From the NCBI RefSeq assembly GCF_963678635.1, contig NC_087066.1, positions 828,201 to 892,200 on the forward strand: a DNA stretch of 64,000 bases, in the 5' to 3' direction. How positions within the stretch are numbered: the stretch's first letter is position 1; every line of letters begins with the position of its first letter. Positions 1 through 10,270 of the stretch are shown piece by piece. The translations under genes and the position numbers were made by a program. The notes beneath the pieces were generated by a model. That model was given only the letters and a program-made list of their open reading frames with translations. It made no database searches and was not told where the DNA came from. Origin of the DNA: Symsagittifera roscoffensis. Its lineage: Eukaryota; Xenacoelomorpha; Acoela; Convolutidae.

Positions 1-731
1 CCCTTCCTGGGCTGCCCAGGAAGGGTTATCCCTGTCGTTTCTTATGTATTTCATGCTCTCACGGTCTACGTCCTGAATCGTGACACTGGTCTCCTTGGCG
101 TCCGATGTCATTTCGTTCAGCCACTCTAAGATGCGCAGGTTCGTTAATTCTTGTTCGTATGATTGCTGTTGCTCGTATCGAACTCTATCTTGGGTTTAGA
201 CCGGTCATCGATTCACTCCTCGTCTTGGGTCATTGACTATGTCTATGTCCTGTGACGCGGGTATCTCCTCTAGACCCACCAATTCTTCCGATAACTTCTT
301 CAGATCTATCTGTCTACTATGAAATCGTCTCCGTAAGAGTTGTACTTATTCGTGACCCTTTTCCTGTCACTATGTCGTGTCTGCAATGCAATTGGTAGAC
401 CTGGTTCCAAGTTCTTGGGAAACTCTATTTGTTCGGGGTCTCGCCATTTCTCTTCTGCGTAGGGTAAGGTTCCTTCGCCTGCTTCAATTATCCCATTGGG
501 ATCCAGGTCCAGTGGTGGACTCGTTCCTTCCTCGGTGACTTCATTCCCATTAATCTTTCCCCTGGTGCCCTTTTCATTGACTTCGCAGGCGAGCGCCATC
601 ATCAGATAATCACCCTCTTCCATGTCCTGAGGTATACACCAATCCTCTGTGGATGAATTTTGTGGTTTAATGTTTTCAAAGTGAGCGGCTCGGCCAGTAC
701 TCAGTCTGTAAAAACGCCCCTCCTGGTGCAC
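1..731 (-). pseudogene. Integrase C-terminal tail and start of macro-type ORF A (distal duplicate, cut by window edge)
   Basis: The open stretch 731-306 encodes the post-catalytic integrase tail: a 'GRFYRLSTGRAAHFENIKP' segment followed by a long acidic, proline-rich extension. It matches 5,935-5,441 almost residue for residue. Positions 1-235 continue into the region that in the proximal duplicate (5,444-5,109) encodes the N-terminal part of ORF A, but stops interrupt it here. The frame ends at '..YGDDFIVDR' followed by a stop. The feature is truncated by the window boundary. Confidence 0.7.
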
Positions 732-905
732 CTCCGCTATCGTGAACGGTCCCCTCCACTTCTTTAGGAGCTTCTTAGTCCCTTTAGCTGGTATAACGCT
801 TTAAAATACCCATAAGTAGTCTTTTACTGAGTAAGATTTTGCACCAGCTGCTTTTTCATGAAACCATTTCCTTTGCCTTGCTTGTGCTTGCTGAGTATTT
901 CGTCT

Positions 906-1331
906 TCACAAGTCGTTCAGTTCTTGTTGACGTCTAATCATATCCCTTACATAAAATTGTGGTGATGTTTTCGTTCCTTCGTACTCTGGGTAAAATAAAG
1001 TCAAAAGCAAAGGCTTTTTGTGTGCTGTCAACATCATATGTGGACTAATTCCGGTGGTGGAGTGTTGCGTGCTGTTATACTTCATCATTTCCTGGTGGTC
1101 CATCTGATCATGCGACCTGAATAAAATTTCTGTGTGATATTGTTTCGGCAAAACTATCGCGTTATACTTGTACAGGATTTTGTCTTCCTGTCTTCTCATA
1201 CAAGCCACGATCCCATCCTTGTTCAGGTATAAGATTCCCTCCTTCTGCATATAGTACTGTCTCAGAATACGGTAACTGTTTTCCTCCAGATCACTTTTGT
1301 CTGGTGCCTCATTTTCATTCCACCTTTTCAA
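906..1331 (-). pseudogene. Integrase remnant, catalytic core deleted (distal duplicate)
   Basis: The 141-codon frame joins the zinc-binding N-terminal part of integrase ('LFRSHDQMDHQ') directly to the region after the catalytic core ('YNSTQHSTTGISPHMMLT'). Relative to the proximal duplicate, about 560 bases around 6,281-6,850 are missing, including the whole D-D-E core. It cannot encode an active integrase. The frame staying open across the junction is probably chance. Confidence 0.75.
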
Positions 1332-1362
1332 ATAGCTTGAGTTGCTGCAGTGGGTCCGAGAG

Positions 1363-1908
1363 TCAGTATCTCGCTTTTAAGTATGTCTTCATGGCCCTCA
1401 ATTGACTACTTAGCTCATCGGGTTTGTACGCATCATCTTCCATATTCACGCACAAAATTTTCGCCAATGGCTCTATCTCTTGTTCGAACGAAAGAAGATC
1501 AGTCCTGATTACTTCCTTCTGCGGTAACAAGCTCCATGAAAAGTTTGATACCGCTATTGTTTCCAGACCGTCCGCTGCGTTGTCAAAAACTATTTCACCT
1601 GGTATCAAGTAGAAATCACTGTCAGGGTCTTGATACACCTCCCTGTCCAAGTATCTTGCTCGAGTCTTCACTAGTAACGTGTGGATCGCCATCTCTGACA
1701 ATTCTGATCCTGTGCTGGAGAACCTGTCTGAGTAGGTGTCGATTTCTGAATTGCTCGAGTTGTTGTCAACGGACGAGGCTGCCACGGAGCACGTCTCCAT
1801 TGCTGGTTCCGTTTTATACGCTCTGCTCATCCATCTAAATTCCCTGGACAATATCTTTTCCTCCCGACCTTGTTTCTGCTCACGACCACTTTTTTCAAGA
1901 TCCGACAC
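1363..1908 (-). pseudogene. RNase H-to-integrase linker segment (distal duplicate)
   Basis: This is a 181-codon acidic, serine-rich frame with no recognised domain. Its last 80 residues align with the segment upstream of integrase in element M2 (38,566-38,982) and in element R (just after the RT deletion junction), sharing a pattern like 'LE.IAVS......(I/V)RT(D/N)L......K.....KPDEL..Q..A(M/L)K...KA(R/K)Y'. It therefore belongs to the unusually long linker between RNase H and integrase. The proximal duplicate lacks this block: at about 7,019-7,045 the flanks are joined directly. Confidence 0.65.
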
Positions 1909-2066
1909 CCCGGACGAATTTCCTTGTTCCGGGTTCTGCTCATTGATTGGACAACTTTCTTTGACGTCCTACTCCCGGACAAACTTTCTTGTTCCGGGTT
2001 TTCTTCAACTTGTCCCCACTTCTGATCGGGATTATCAAAGGTGACAGTCTTCCTTTGTTTTTCGAT

Positions 2067-2399
2067 CTACTGTTTTTGTCTATTTGATGTGCTCATCAAA
2101 ACACTCTGAGGAGTCGAGGATACCAGTTGCTGAACTACCGTTTTACAATCCCTTTCGTTTTCCTTGTGTTGGCGCCTTGATGGCATAATCTTCACTTTCT
2201 CTCTGACTGTCAGCAATGACATGGCTGCTGCCCAGTCGGAGTCATCTCTAGTCACTTCTCTCTCTAGCAATCCACCCAGCATCCGCATCACTTGCGGTGT
2301 GACCTGGACCGTTTTATCCAGCAATGAGTGGATGTTTATGTTCATACGAGAGAGTTCCTGTTGGACCAGGTTCGAACGTAGCAACAGATCTAAAGGCAC
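2067..2399 (-). pseudogene. RNase H-to-integrase linker, upstream part (distal duplicate)
   Basis: This 110-codon frame is nearly identical to 7,213-7,518. It is charged, with 'GGLLEREVTRDDSDW' and 'VVQQLVSSTPQSVLMST', and resembles the acidic block at 38,182-38,514 in element M2 ('VVQSLVDKIPDDILLERT'). No catalytic motif is visible. It is read here as linker between RNase H and integrase. Confidence 0.6.
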
Positions 2400-2627
2400 C
2401 GGGTCCCTTTTTGATAAAATCTATATTTCTGCTGCCTCTTCCATTGGTAACTCGGGGTGTCCCGGAATTGGATTACCAGATTTTTCCAACCATCTCGTTA
2501 AGGGAAGCGCTTCATAAGTTTCTTCGTTCAAAAACGAGAACCCTTCCTTGATTGGCTTGCTTCTGTTCCAGTCATTCATAAAATCATAAAACATTCTAGT
2601 GTTTGTCAGACAACCTGTGCTCGATTA

Positions 2628-3095
2628 TCATGTGGTAACCTGACTATCCATCGACCAATATAGCTCTGGTCCATCGAGTTTGTCTTCAAACAAAATAACG
2701 CTCGATTTTCCACGCGTGGCTTTAAGTGATCGCTCCTTAAGTGATCGCTCCTTTAAGTGATCGCTCCTTAAGTGAGCGCGGTTCTTCTCCACAAATGTGA
2801 CCACTGCAAAGATTTCCGCCTTTGGTGCACCAAAACTCATTTCGGTGTCACTCAATACTTTACTGCCATATGCGATAGGACGGAGAAATGTTCTCCCATT
2901 CCATTCTTGCTCCTGGTGCAGTATTCCTGATATAGCTACTACTGAAGCATCAGTATCAAAAACGTACATGCCCCTTTCCGTGAGCATGCCTAGCACTGGC
3001 GCTTCGCACAGTTCCCGCTTTATGTTCTCGAAGGCAGCTTGAGATTCTTTGTTCCATTCGAACTTTTTTCCTTTAATGTGCATCAGTTTCTGCAT
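2628..3095 (-). pseudogene. Ty3/gypsy RNase H domain (distal duplicate)
   Basis: The frame starts just after RT with 'MQKLMHIKGKKFEWNKESQAAFENIK', the usual gypsy connection, then 'YVFDTDASVVAISGILHQE' with the first catalytic Asp and 'MSFGAPKAEIFAVVTFVEK' with the catalytic Glu. A short direct repeat (about 15-17 bases, roughly three copies near 2,727-2,776) inserts 'LKERSLKERSLK' where the proximal copy has one unit. A TAG just upstream separates it from RT, and the same stop is present in the proximal copy. The downstream part with the remaining catalytic residues is degraded. Confidence 0.8.
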
Positions 3096-3098
3096 GGG

Positions 3099-3735
3099 CT
3101 ACACCATGTCTGCGTATCCTTTCATGAGCTCACGGTAGTAACTGGCCAACCCCAGATATCTCATGAGTTGTGTGTCCATTCTGGGAGCCTTCCATGTCAA
3201 CACGGCCTCCACTGCTTTCGGGTCCGGCCCTACACCATGCCTGTCCACCATTTTGATGGTTTGCTTTTCAAGCCTGCTCTTTTCATGCAACCAAAGACCT
3301 CATCGAGTCAATCAATGGGGTCTGCCAGGGTAGGTGTTAGTATGACCACGTCAACCACGTAAAACATTACGTAAACATCACATTTTGAAAGGTCGTCGTG
3401 GCGTTGCACAAGCCAAAGGGAGTCCTCTTCCACTGGTACAGCCCAACTCACATGCGAATCCGGTCCTTCCTCTGTCCTTCTTCCGCAGAGGACCTGCCAC
3501 AAGGCAGAACCCAAGTCCAGTGTGGTGAAGAACTTGGCGTCGCCAAGTTTCGAGAGGCTCTCGTCTATTCGCGATATCGGGTAGGCATTTTTTATTGTCA
3601 CTGCGTTCAGGTAACGAAAGTCGCAACAAAACCTAAGCTGCCCCTTTCTTTCTGGTCATGACAATCCCACAAGCGCAATGCGGTTTCGAGGGTTCTATCA
3701 TATCGCATTCAAGCAACATTTCTATTTCCGCCACT
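3099..3735 (-). pseudogene. Reverse transcriptase remnant (distal duplicate)
   Basis: Fragments in several frames (3,629-3,378, 3,601-3,308 and 3,290-3,099) match the RT palm and thumb of the proximal copy: 'DAKFFTTLDLGSALWQV', then 'FYVVDVV' where the catalytic YVDD should be, then 'DRHGVGPDPKAVEAVLTWKAP'. The first catalytic Asp is Val (3,349-3,360 region), and about 90 bases around the primer-grip region are missing. The 5' edge at about 3,735 is a recombination junction with an ORF B fragment, so the finger domain is absent. Confidence 0.8.
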
Positions 3736-4210
3736 CGGTCCAGTTCTTTCTGCGTCTAACTTAGCTGATGTAGATCTTGCATCGTCTCATTCGTTTGGAC
3801 TCCTTCTACTTTCGCCCTATTTGGTGGTACAGCTGTTCTCTGCCTCGCTGTTCACCTCCGGATGCGTCCTTCTCAATCCAGGCCCAGGCTTGCTTGGGAG
3901 AGGCATCTCACGCGGTTGGTAGTTCCTGGAACTTCCCAATCCAGGTCCATTCGCCAAGTCCCTTCCTGAGAGAGCCCCGTTTCTTCACCTCATTACCCTC
4001 ATGTTTGGGCTGTCTAGTAATCCTTGTTGTCCATATGCTGCCATCGATAAGACTTCCGTGGGGCGGTCCCCACGGTTGTCGTGCCCTAAGATGTTTGTCA
4101 AGGCGACCAGCATCATGACCAACTCTGGGTCCGCTTATCTAACATCGGTCTCACAGAGGCCTCCGCTAGGTCCATCAATTCATCCAACTCGAAGTTATCT
4201 AATTCTGTTG
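3736..4210 (-). pseudogene. ORF B, N-terminal fragment of element L, fused to RT
   Basis: With stops and frameshifts, the minus-strand translation shows 'ELMDLAEASVRPMLDKRTQSW' followed by 'MAAYGQQGLLDSPNM'. This aligns with residues of about 35-90 of ORF B in element R ('LRDLDYTQIDQRMAVMLNAI' and 'MVGYTTEGISNQ'). It sits just after ORF A and a noncoding spacer, as in elements R and M2. The accessory block was therefore present in the ancestor of both subfamilies. The fragment then runs into RT at about 3,735. Confidence 0.55.
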
Positions 4211-4536
4211 ATTTGATTTTGATTATCAGTTTGCACAATTGAAATGTAATGAATAATTAAATGATCAATCAGGATCTAGAAAAGAGGTCACGAGTGTCAC
4301 ACTTGTCAATTTTACTCAAGAATTTGTATTAAAATTAAATTAAAACAGTCAGAGAAAGATTTTGATTTATAAGTATATTAATTTCAGTTTATAGCTGAAA
4401 TTTTGGAATTCGACCTAAGAATGGACAGTCCAAACTTTGGGTCTGTTACCTTGATTATCGTTGGGTCATTCGTGATCACTAACCCTTCCACACTCAAAGT
4501 CCTAATAACACAACACGTCCTACACTCAACTTACAC
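4211..4536 (-). other. Noncoding spacer between ORF A and ORF B of element L
   Basis: This is an AT-rich stretch without a convincing reading frame. It holds the same place as the spacers at 57,320-57,857 and 41,359-41,924 in the other elements but has no minisatellite. On the minus strand it contains a TTTCAG near 4,380 and an AACAG near 4,213, possible splice acceptors ahead of ORF B by analogy with the TTTTCAG in the other two spacers. Confidence 0.5.
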
Positions 4537-5444
4537 TCAGCCCATACTCAAATAGTATTTCTTTTGTAAAAACACCTGTATGTTAGTATCAGAAAAGATT
4601 AAGTGTATCAATGCATACAGTTCCGGTGGATGCAGTCGTCTTATCTTCGGGTCGTATACTGGAAGTGAGAGTTCCTTTACATCCCTTTCCACAAGGAAGT
4701 CTCTCAGTCTTGTCATGGACAAGACCAAGTCTTCAGGGTCCACATGCTGCTTCTCCGTCGCTCTGGACACCAAGAAGTATAGGTAGTTTCCTGATATTTG
4801 AGAAGGCGCCGGATGCAAGGCTGCTACACCTCCTTCCTGGTCTTTGCTTCCACAAGAAATCTATGTTTTTAAATTCTCTCTTGAAATCTGCTGCTAACGC
4901 CGTCCTAAAACTCATGTCCGCTGTGATCGCCATCACACCTGTACTATCTGTGAGTATAAAATCGGTATCAGTTTGTATTGTGCTACTTGAGTACTCATTT
5001 GGCAGGTCAAATATGACTCTACTACTCCCCCTATGTCTGGTTCTTCGAGAACTCAGCTCCTAGTTCACCTGTTTCACTTGCTAAATCTAATTTTGTTTAA
5101 ATAATTTTTCAGTGTGGGTAAGTCCTACCCCCACTCCCTTGACAAAAATATACATCGAAGTCCCCGCCGATCGCATACCGGATATTAATTAAGTTGAGAT
5201 TGAACGCAGGAATGGTTAATTGCCCTTCCTGGGCTGCCCAGGAAGGATTATCCCTGTCGTTTCTTATGTATTTCATGCTCTCACGGTCTACGTCCTGAAT
5301 CGTGACACTGGTCTCCTTGGCGTCCGATGTCATTTCGTTCAGCCACTCTAAGACGCGCAGGTTCGTTAATTCTTGTTCGTATGATTGCTGTTGCTCGTAT
5401 CTTGGGTTTAGACCGGTCATCGATTCACTCCTCGTCTTGGTCAT
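4537..5444 (-). pseudogene. ORF A of element L: macro-domain-like protein at the end of Pol
   Basis: Three overlapping frames (5,444-5,109, 4,936-4,733 and 4,818-4,537) make up one frameshifted ORF. The N-terminal part matches ORF A of element R ('NLRVLEWLNEMTSDAKE', 'GSGGRTYPH'). The C-terminal part has the pattern of OARD1/TARG1-type macro domains: 'MAITADMSFR..LAADFKREF' for the first strand-helix unit, 'GNYLYFLVSR', then 'LVLSMTRLRDFLVERDVKELSLPVYDP' and 'YALIHLIFSDTNIQVFL'. It ends with the same 'KKYYLSMG' plus stop seen in the other subfamily. The glycine-rich ligand loop of active macro domains is not conserved, so enzyme activity is doubtful. Confidence 0.6.
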
Positions 5445-5935
5445 TGACTATGTTTATGTCTTGTGACGCGGGTATCTCCTCTAGACCCACCAATTCTTCC
5501 GATAACTTCTTCAGATCCATCTATGAAGTCGTCTCCGTAAGAGTTGTACTTATTCGTGACCCTTTTTCTGTCACTATGTCGTGTCTGCAATGCAATTGGT
5601 AGAGTTGGTTCCAAGTTCTTGGGAAACTCTATTTGTTCGGGGTCTCGCCATTTCTCTTCTGCGTAGGGTAAGGTTTCTTCGCCTGCTTCAATTATCCCAT
5701 TGGGATCCAGGTCCAGTGGTGGACTCGTTCCTTCCTCTGTGACTTCATTCCCATTAATATTTCCCCTGGTGCCCTTTTCATTGACTTCGCAGGCGAGGGC
5801 CATCATCAGATAATCACCCTCTTCCATGTCCTGAGGTATACACCAGTCCTCTGTGGATGAATTTTGTGGCTTAATGTTTTCAAAGTGAGCGGCTCGGCCA
5901 GTACTCAGTCTGTAAAAACGCCCCTCCTGGTGCAC
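5441..5935 (-). pseudogene. Integrase C-terminal region and extended acidic tail (proximal duplicate)
   Basis: This 164-codon frame begins with 'MHQEGRFYRLSTGRAAHFENIKP', the end of the GPF/Y-like chromatin/DNA-binding tail seen in many gypsy integrases. It continues through an acidic extension ('ACEVNEKGTRG', 'EGTSPPLDLDPNG') to 'RKRVTNKYNSYGDDF'. The same extension leads straight into the macro-like ORF A in element M2, so Pol and ORF A appear to be one polyprotein. A frameshift near 5,510 ends the frame here. Confidence 0.75.
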
Positions 5936-6136
5936 CTCCGCTATCGTGAACGGTCCCCTCCACTTCTTTAGGAGCTTCTTAGTCCCTTTAGCTGGTATAA
6001 CGTTTTAAAATACCCATAAATAGTCTTTTACTGAGTAAGATTTTGCACCAGCTGCTTTTTCATGATACCATTTCCTTTGCCTTGCTTGTGCTTGCTGAGT
6101 ATTTCGTCTACACAAGTCGTTCAGTTCTTGTTGACG

Positions 6137-6646
6137 TCATATCATATCCCTTACATAAAATTGTGGTGATGTTTTCGTTCCTTCGTACTCTGGGTAAAAT
6201 AAAGTCAAAAGCAAAGGCTTTTTGTGTGCTGTCAACATCATATGTGGACTAATTCCGGTGGTGGAGTGTTGCGTGCTGTTATAAGCCCCCATTACTTGTG
6301 AAAAGTATCTCTCCCAGTCAGTCATGTATCTAGAACAATACACCCTCAGCATCGACACCAATGTCCGATTTCGCCTCTCAACCAAGCCATACGTCTGGGA
6401 AAGATAAGTCGTTGAGTGAGCCCGAGCCACTTTAGAGCTTCTCATGAGTTCTTTAGTAAGTTCTCCTACAAAGGCTGTTCCATTGTCCGATTGAAATGCC
6501 ATTGGGTATCCGTGCCTCGCTATCCACGTGCTGATTAGTTGATCACATGTCTCTTCTGCTGAGGCAGTTATGCAGGGCACGGCCTCTGCGTTTTTCGTGA
6601 AGTGATCGATCATGACCTGGACCTGATTGTAGCCGCTGTCTGTCAT
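6137..6646 (-). pseudogene. Ty3/gypsy integrase catalytic core (proximal duplicate)
   Basis: The 169-codon frame contains the retroviral integrase core with its D-D-E residues: 'MIDHFTKNAEAV' (Asp), 'FQSDNGTAFVGEL' (Asp) and 'YGLVERRNRTLV' (Glu). The conserved 'HPQTNGL' segment is altered to 'LSQTYGL'. It continues to 'YNSTQHSTTGISPHMML'. A frameshift near 6,137 separates it from the C-terminal tail. The core catalyses 3' processing and strand transfer of element cDNA in intact relatives. Confidence 0.85.
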
Positions 6647-7044
6647 TCATATTTTCTATTGGTTAATCTGCACCACCTCGTTATATTCAGATGACTCAAT
6701 TTATTACTGCAATGGAAATCGCAATTTCTTTAGATCCTTGACTTGTTGACATGACAGACACGCTGTTACCCACTTCTCGCATGCCTTCTTCATCCCAGGC
6801 CATTCAAAACATTTCAGGATCCTCTGGTATACTTTATCAATATCGACCTGAATATTTTATCAATGCGACCTGAATAAAAGTTCTGTATGATAGAGTTGCG
6901 GCAACACTATCGCGTTAAACTTGTACAGGACTTTGTCTTCTTCTCTTCTCTTACAAGCCACATTCCCATCCTTGTTCAGGTATAACATTCCCTCCTTCTG
7001 CATATAGTGCTGTCTCAGAATTGACAGTTAACCGATTTCCTTGT
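6647..7044 (-). pseudogene. Degraded integrase zinc-binding region and deletion junction (proximal duplicate)
   Basis: No frame of useful length remains, but the minus strand still matches the H2C2 region of the other copies: 'CEKWVTACLSCQQVKD'-like text around 6,730-6,800 and the 'QYYMQKEG' segment near 6,990. A piece around 6,830-6,860 is duplicated ('atcaat..gcgacctgaata' occurs twice). At about 7,030 the upstream linker of 640 bases present in the distal duplicate is missing. Confidence 0.6.
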
Positions 7045-7212
7045 TCCGGGTTCTGCTCGTTGATTGGACAACTTTCTTTGACGTCCTCCTCCCGGACAAA
7101 CTTCCTTGTTCCGGGTTTTCTTCAACTTGTCCTCACTTCTGATCGGGATTATCAAGAGTGACAGTCTTCCTTTGTTTTTCAATCTCCTGTTTTTGTCTAT
7201 TTGATGTGCTCA

Positions 7213-7518
7213 TCAAAACACTCTCTGAGGAGTCGAGGATACCAGTTGCTGAACTACCGTCCTACAATCCTTTTCGTTTTCCTTTCGTTGGCGCCTTGAT
7301 GGCATAATCTTAACTTTCTCTCTGACTGTCAGCGATGACATGGCTGCTGCCCATTCGGAGTCTTCTCTAGTCACTTCTCTCTCTAGCAATCCACCCAGCA
7401 TCCGCATCACTTGCGGTGTGACCTGGACCGTTTTATCCAGCAATGAGAGGATGTTTATGTTCATACGAGAGAGTTCCTGTTGGACCAGGTTCGAACGTAG
7501 CAACAGATCTAAAGGCAC
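7213..7518 (-). pseudogene. RNase H-to-integrase linker (proximal duplicate)
   Basis: This 101-codon frame is nearly identical to 2,067-2,399 and differs by a few substitutions and a two-base insertion near 7,225. It carries 'GGLLEREVTREDSEW' and 'VVQQLVSSTPQ'. No enzyme motif is seen. It forms part of the long linker discussed for elements M2 and R. Confidence 0.6.
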
Positions 7519-7724
7519 CGGGTCCCTTTTTGATAAAATCTATATTTCTGCTGCCTCTTCCATTGGTAACTCGGGGTGTCCCGGAATTGGATTACCAGAT
7601 TTTTCCAACCATCTCGTTAAGGGAAGCGCTTCATAAGTTTCTTCGTTCAAAAACGAGAACCCTTCCTTGATTGGCTTGCTTCTGTTCCAGTCATTCATAA
7701 AATCATAAAACATTCTAGTGTTTG

Positions 7725-8183
7725 TCAGACAACCTGTGCTCGATTATCATGTGGTAACCTGACTATCCATCGACCAATATAGCTCTGGTCCATCGAGTTT
7801 GTCTTCAAACAAAATAACGCTCGATTTTCCACGCGTGGCTTTAAGTGATCGCTCTTTAAGTATGCGCGGTTCTTCTCCACAAATGTGACCACTGCAAAGA
7901 TTTCCGCCTTTGGTGCACCAAAACTCATTTCGGTGTCTTTCAATACTTAACTGCCATATGCGATAGGACGGAGAAATGTTCTCCCATTCCATTCTTGCTC
8001 CTGGTGCAGTATTCCTGATATAGCTACTACTGAAGCATCAGTGTCAAGAACGTACATGCCCCTTTCCGTGAGCATGCCTAGCACTGGCACTTCGCAGAGT
8101 TCCCGCTTTATGTTCTCGAAGGCAGCTTGAGATTCTTTGTTCCATTCGAACTTTTTTCCTTTAATGTGCATCAGTTTCTGCAT
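7725..8183 (-). pseudogene. Ty3/gypsy RNase H domain (proximal duplicate)
   Basis: The two frames 8,183-7,947 and 7,943-7,725 form one domain interrupted by a TAA at about 7,944-7,949. Visible parts are 'KKFEWNKESQAAFENIKRELCE', 'YVLDTDASVVAISGILHQE' (first Asp) and 'MSFGAPKAEIFAVVTFVEKNRAYL' (Glu). The degraded end matches 'RALFCLKTNSMDQSYIGRWIVRL', which normally precedes the last catalytic Asp. The same TAG that follows RT in the distal duplicate precedes this domain. Confidence 0.8.
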
Positions 8184-8186
8184 GGG

Positions 8187-8900
8187 CTACACCATGTCTG
8201 CGTATCCTTTCATGAGCTCACGGTAGTAACTGGCCAACCCCAGATATCTCATGAGTTGTGTGTCCATTCTGGGAGCCTTCCATGTCAACACGGCCTCCAC
8301 TGCTTTCGGGTCCGGCCCTACACCATGCCTGTCCACCATTCTTCCCAGGTACTTAATTGAATACCTAAGGATCTGACATTTTGATGGTTTGCTTTTCAGC
8401 CTGCTCTCTTCATGCAACCAGAGACTTCATCGAGTCGATCAATATAGTCTGTCAGGGTGGGTGTTGCTATGACCACGTCATCCACGTAAAACATCACAGT
8501 ATTCCCGTACTTCTTCGTTACTCTGGTCAAAGCCTTAGCCATCAGTCTTTGAAAGGTCGCCGTGGCGTTGCACAAGCCAAATGGCATCCTCTTCCACTGG
8601 TACAACCCCAATTCAAATGCGAATCCGGTCTTCTCTCTTTCCTTCATCCGCAGAGAGACCTGCCACAAGGCAGAACCCAAGTCCAGTGTGGTGAAGAACT
8701 TGGCGTCGCCAAGTTTCGAGAGGCTCTCGTCTATTCCCGGTATCGTGTAGGCATCTTTTATTGTCACTGGGTGCAGGTAACGAAAGTCGCAACAAAACCT
8801 AAGCTGCCCCGTTTCTTTTTGGTCATGACAACCCCACAAGCCCAAGGCGGTTTCGAGGGTTCTATAATATCGCATTCAAGCAACATTTCTGTTTCTGCTC
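8187..8900 (-). pseudogene. Reverse transcriptase palm and thumb, catalytic YVDD intact (proximal duplicate)
   Basis: Frames 8,875-8,396 and 8,417-8,187 overlap and together cover RT from 'LRFCCDFRYLHPVTIKDAY' through 'DAKFFTTLDLGSALWQV', 'RMPFGLCNATATFQRLM' and 'FYVDDVVIATPTL' (YVDD at 8,477-8,488) to 'KYLGRMVDRHGVGPDPKAVEAVLTW'. These are standard Ty3/gypsy RT motifs. A frameshift near 8,400 and the TAG at about 8,185 break the frame. This is the only RT in the window with an unmutated catalytic motif. Confidence 0.88.
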
Positions 8901-9578
8901 TGCACGCCTCCACTTTGTGAGGTGTCATGCGCTTTGCACCTTCCCTATGGGGAACGGTGGCCTCTTCTAGTTCGATTTCGTGTTCGAAAAAATCGTAACA
9001 ACCGATATCTCTCTAATGTTTCGAAAAAACATCCGCGTTCCGATTTAAAAACGCCCTTAACAACTCAAATTCTCCCTCATCTATTTTCCCTTTCAGGTGT
9101 TGAATCTCTGACAAAACCGGTTTGTCGGACCTATGTCATATGACCGGGGGCTTTCCGGAAAATCCGAGCAGCGCGATAAGCCGTCATCCGTTACGGATTT
9201 CACTGAAAACAGTTTATTAAAACAATTCAATTCATTAATTCTCTTTAAAATCATATCTTTGTTGGGATGGTTGGGGCAGTCTTTCACATTATGTCTTTTC
9301 AAGTTTATTGTCTCATCATAGTTGGTCCTCATCGGCAAAACGTAACCAAGCTTCTTTTTACGCTAGATCGAAATCGTGGTGTCCAGTGTGTTCAAAACCA
9401 CACAAGCACACAGTCCGTTTCGTGTTACTGAGAAATTCCTGCCTAAAATCACTGTGCTCTGACTATTTGTGTTTGGTACCAAACAACCCTGTTTTCTATC
9501 ACTTATTGACTTCAAATTTCTCATCCAAAAAACCGCTACAACAGCTTGTCCCGGCTGTAGTTTTACTTTTCTTTCCAA
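8901..9578 (-). pseudogene. PR-to-RT connector of element L
   Basis: Frames 9,578-9,363 and 9,338-9,093 match the connector between protease and RT in the other elements. 'LVPNTNSQSTVILGRNFSVTRNGLCACVVLNTLDT' parallels 'IVPNPNSQSAAVLGRSFSITKSGLC' in element R, and 'DCPNHPNKDMILKRI' parallels 'DCPNHRDKICILRRL'. The last 190 bases up to RT hold the 'IGCYDFFEHEIELEEATVPHREG' finger region with frameshifts. No separate function can be assigned. Confidence 0.7.
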
Positions 9579-10062
9579 AAAAATGGCACCTTGTTCTCAT
9601 CTGTTATTATTCTACTAATCGGCCGCTTAACATACTTCCGGCCTGGTTTTATAATCCTTATTAGCCCGTTGTCCAAGTCAATCATCACATCGAAATTCCT
9701 GACAAAGTCACGGCCCAATAAGTTCTCTACCACCAGGAAGCTCATCCAAAGATTCCGTCCTCCCATGTGAAGAACCGTTATCGGTTTTATCCGGCTACGT
9801 GGATTGCTCCACGGTTGATTGCTGCCAATCTGTGGTTTGTCGGAGTTGAATCTTCCCTCGTGAAGCCCATTTTTTCCCAAGTCGTCACTGGCATTACGCT
9901 AACCACCGCACCTGTGTCTAGAAGTCCTGTTACTCCGATTTTCCTCCCGTTGGTGTCCAACAGATGTGCAGTCATATCTGCCGCGTATCCTCTGTGTACC
10001 GCATATTGCTCCATCATGGTGTCATGACCGATGCTATGGATGTTAAGTTCTTCCTGACCCAA
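9579..10062 (-). pseudogene. Retroviral-type aspartic protease of element L
   Basis: Frame 10,062-9,787 carries 'LLDTGAVVSVMPVTTW', the retropepsin active-site loop (Asp-Thr-Gly). Frame 9,880-9,563 carries the C-terminal half with 'RNLWMSFLVVENLLGRDFVRNFDV', the usual 'LGRDF' end of the fold. The halves are in different frames, so the copy is broken by one indel near 9,850. In intact elements this enzyme cuts the Gag-Pol polyprotein. Confidence 0.82.
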
Positions 10063-10270
10063 ATAAATCTGCTCTTATTGGTTACTATCTGTTTTGACGT
10101 AGGTCTTAGTATAGATACTGATCCCGTCCACGTTCAGTATCAGCTGATATGATCCATGGATTTCCACGTAGCGCCCGTCGAGTTTCTTTACTCGAGGGCC
10201 ACCCGTTGTCAACAACGCTCGCACAGCCCTTGAATCAGTGCGTGGCTCTTCTGGTCACAGATAATATGCC

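Noticed and set aside
1424-2044. Plus-strand frames in element L
   Set aside because: Antisense of the RH-IN linker; no independent support.
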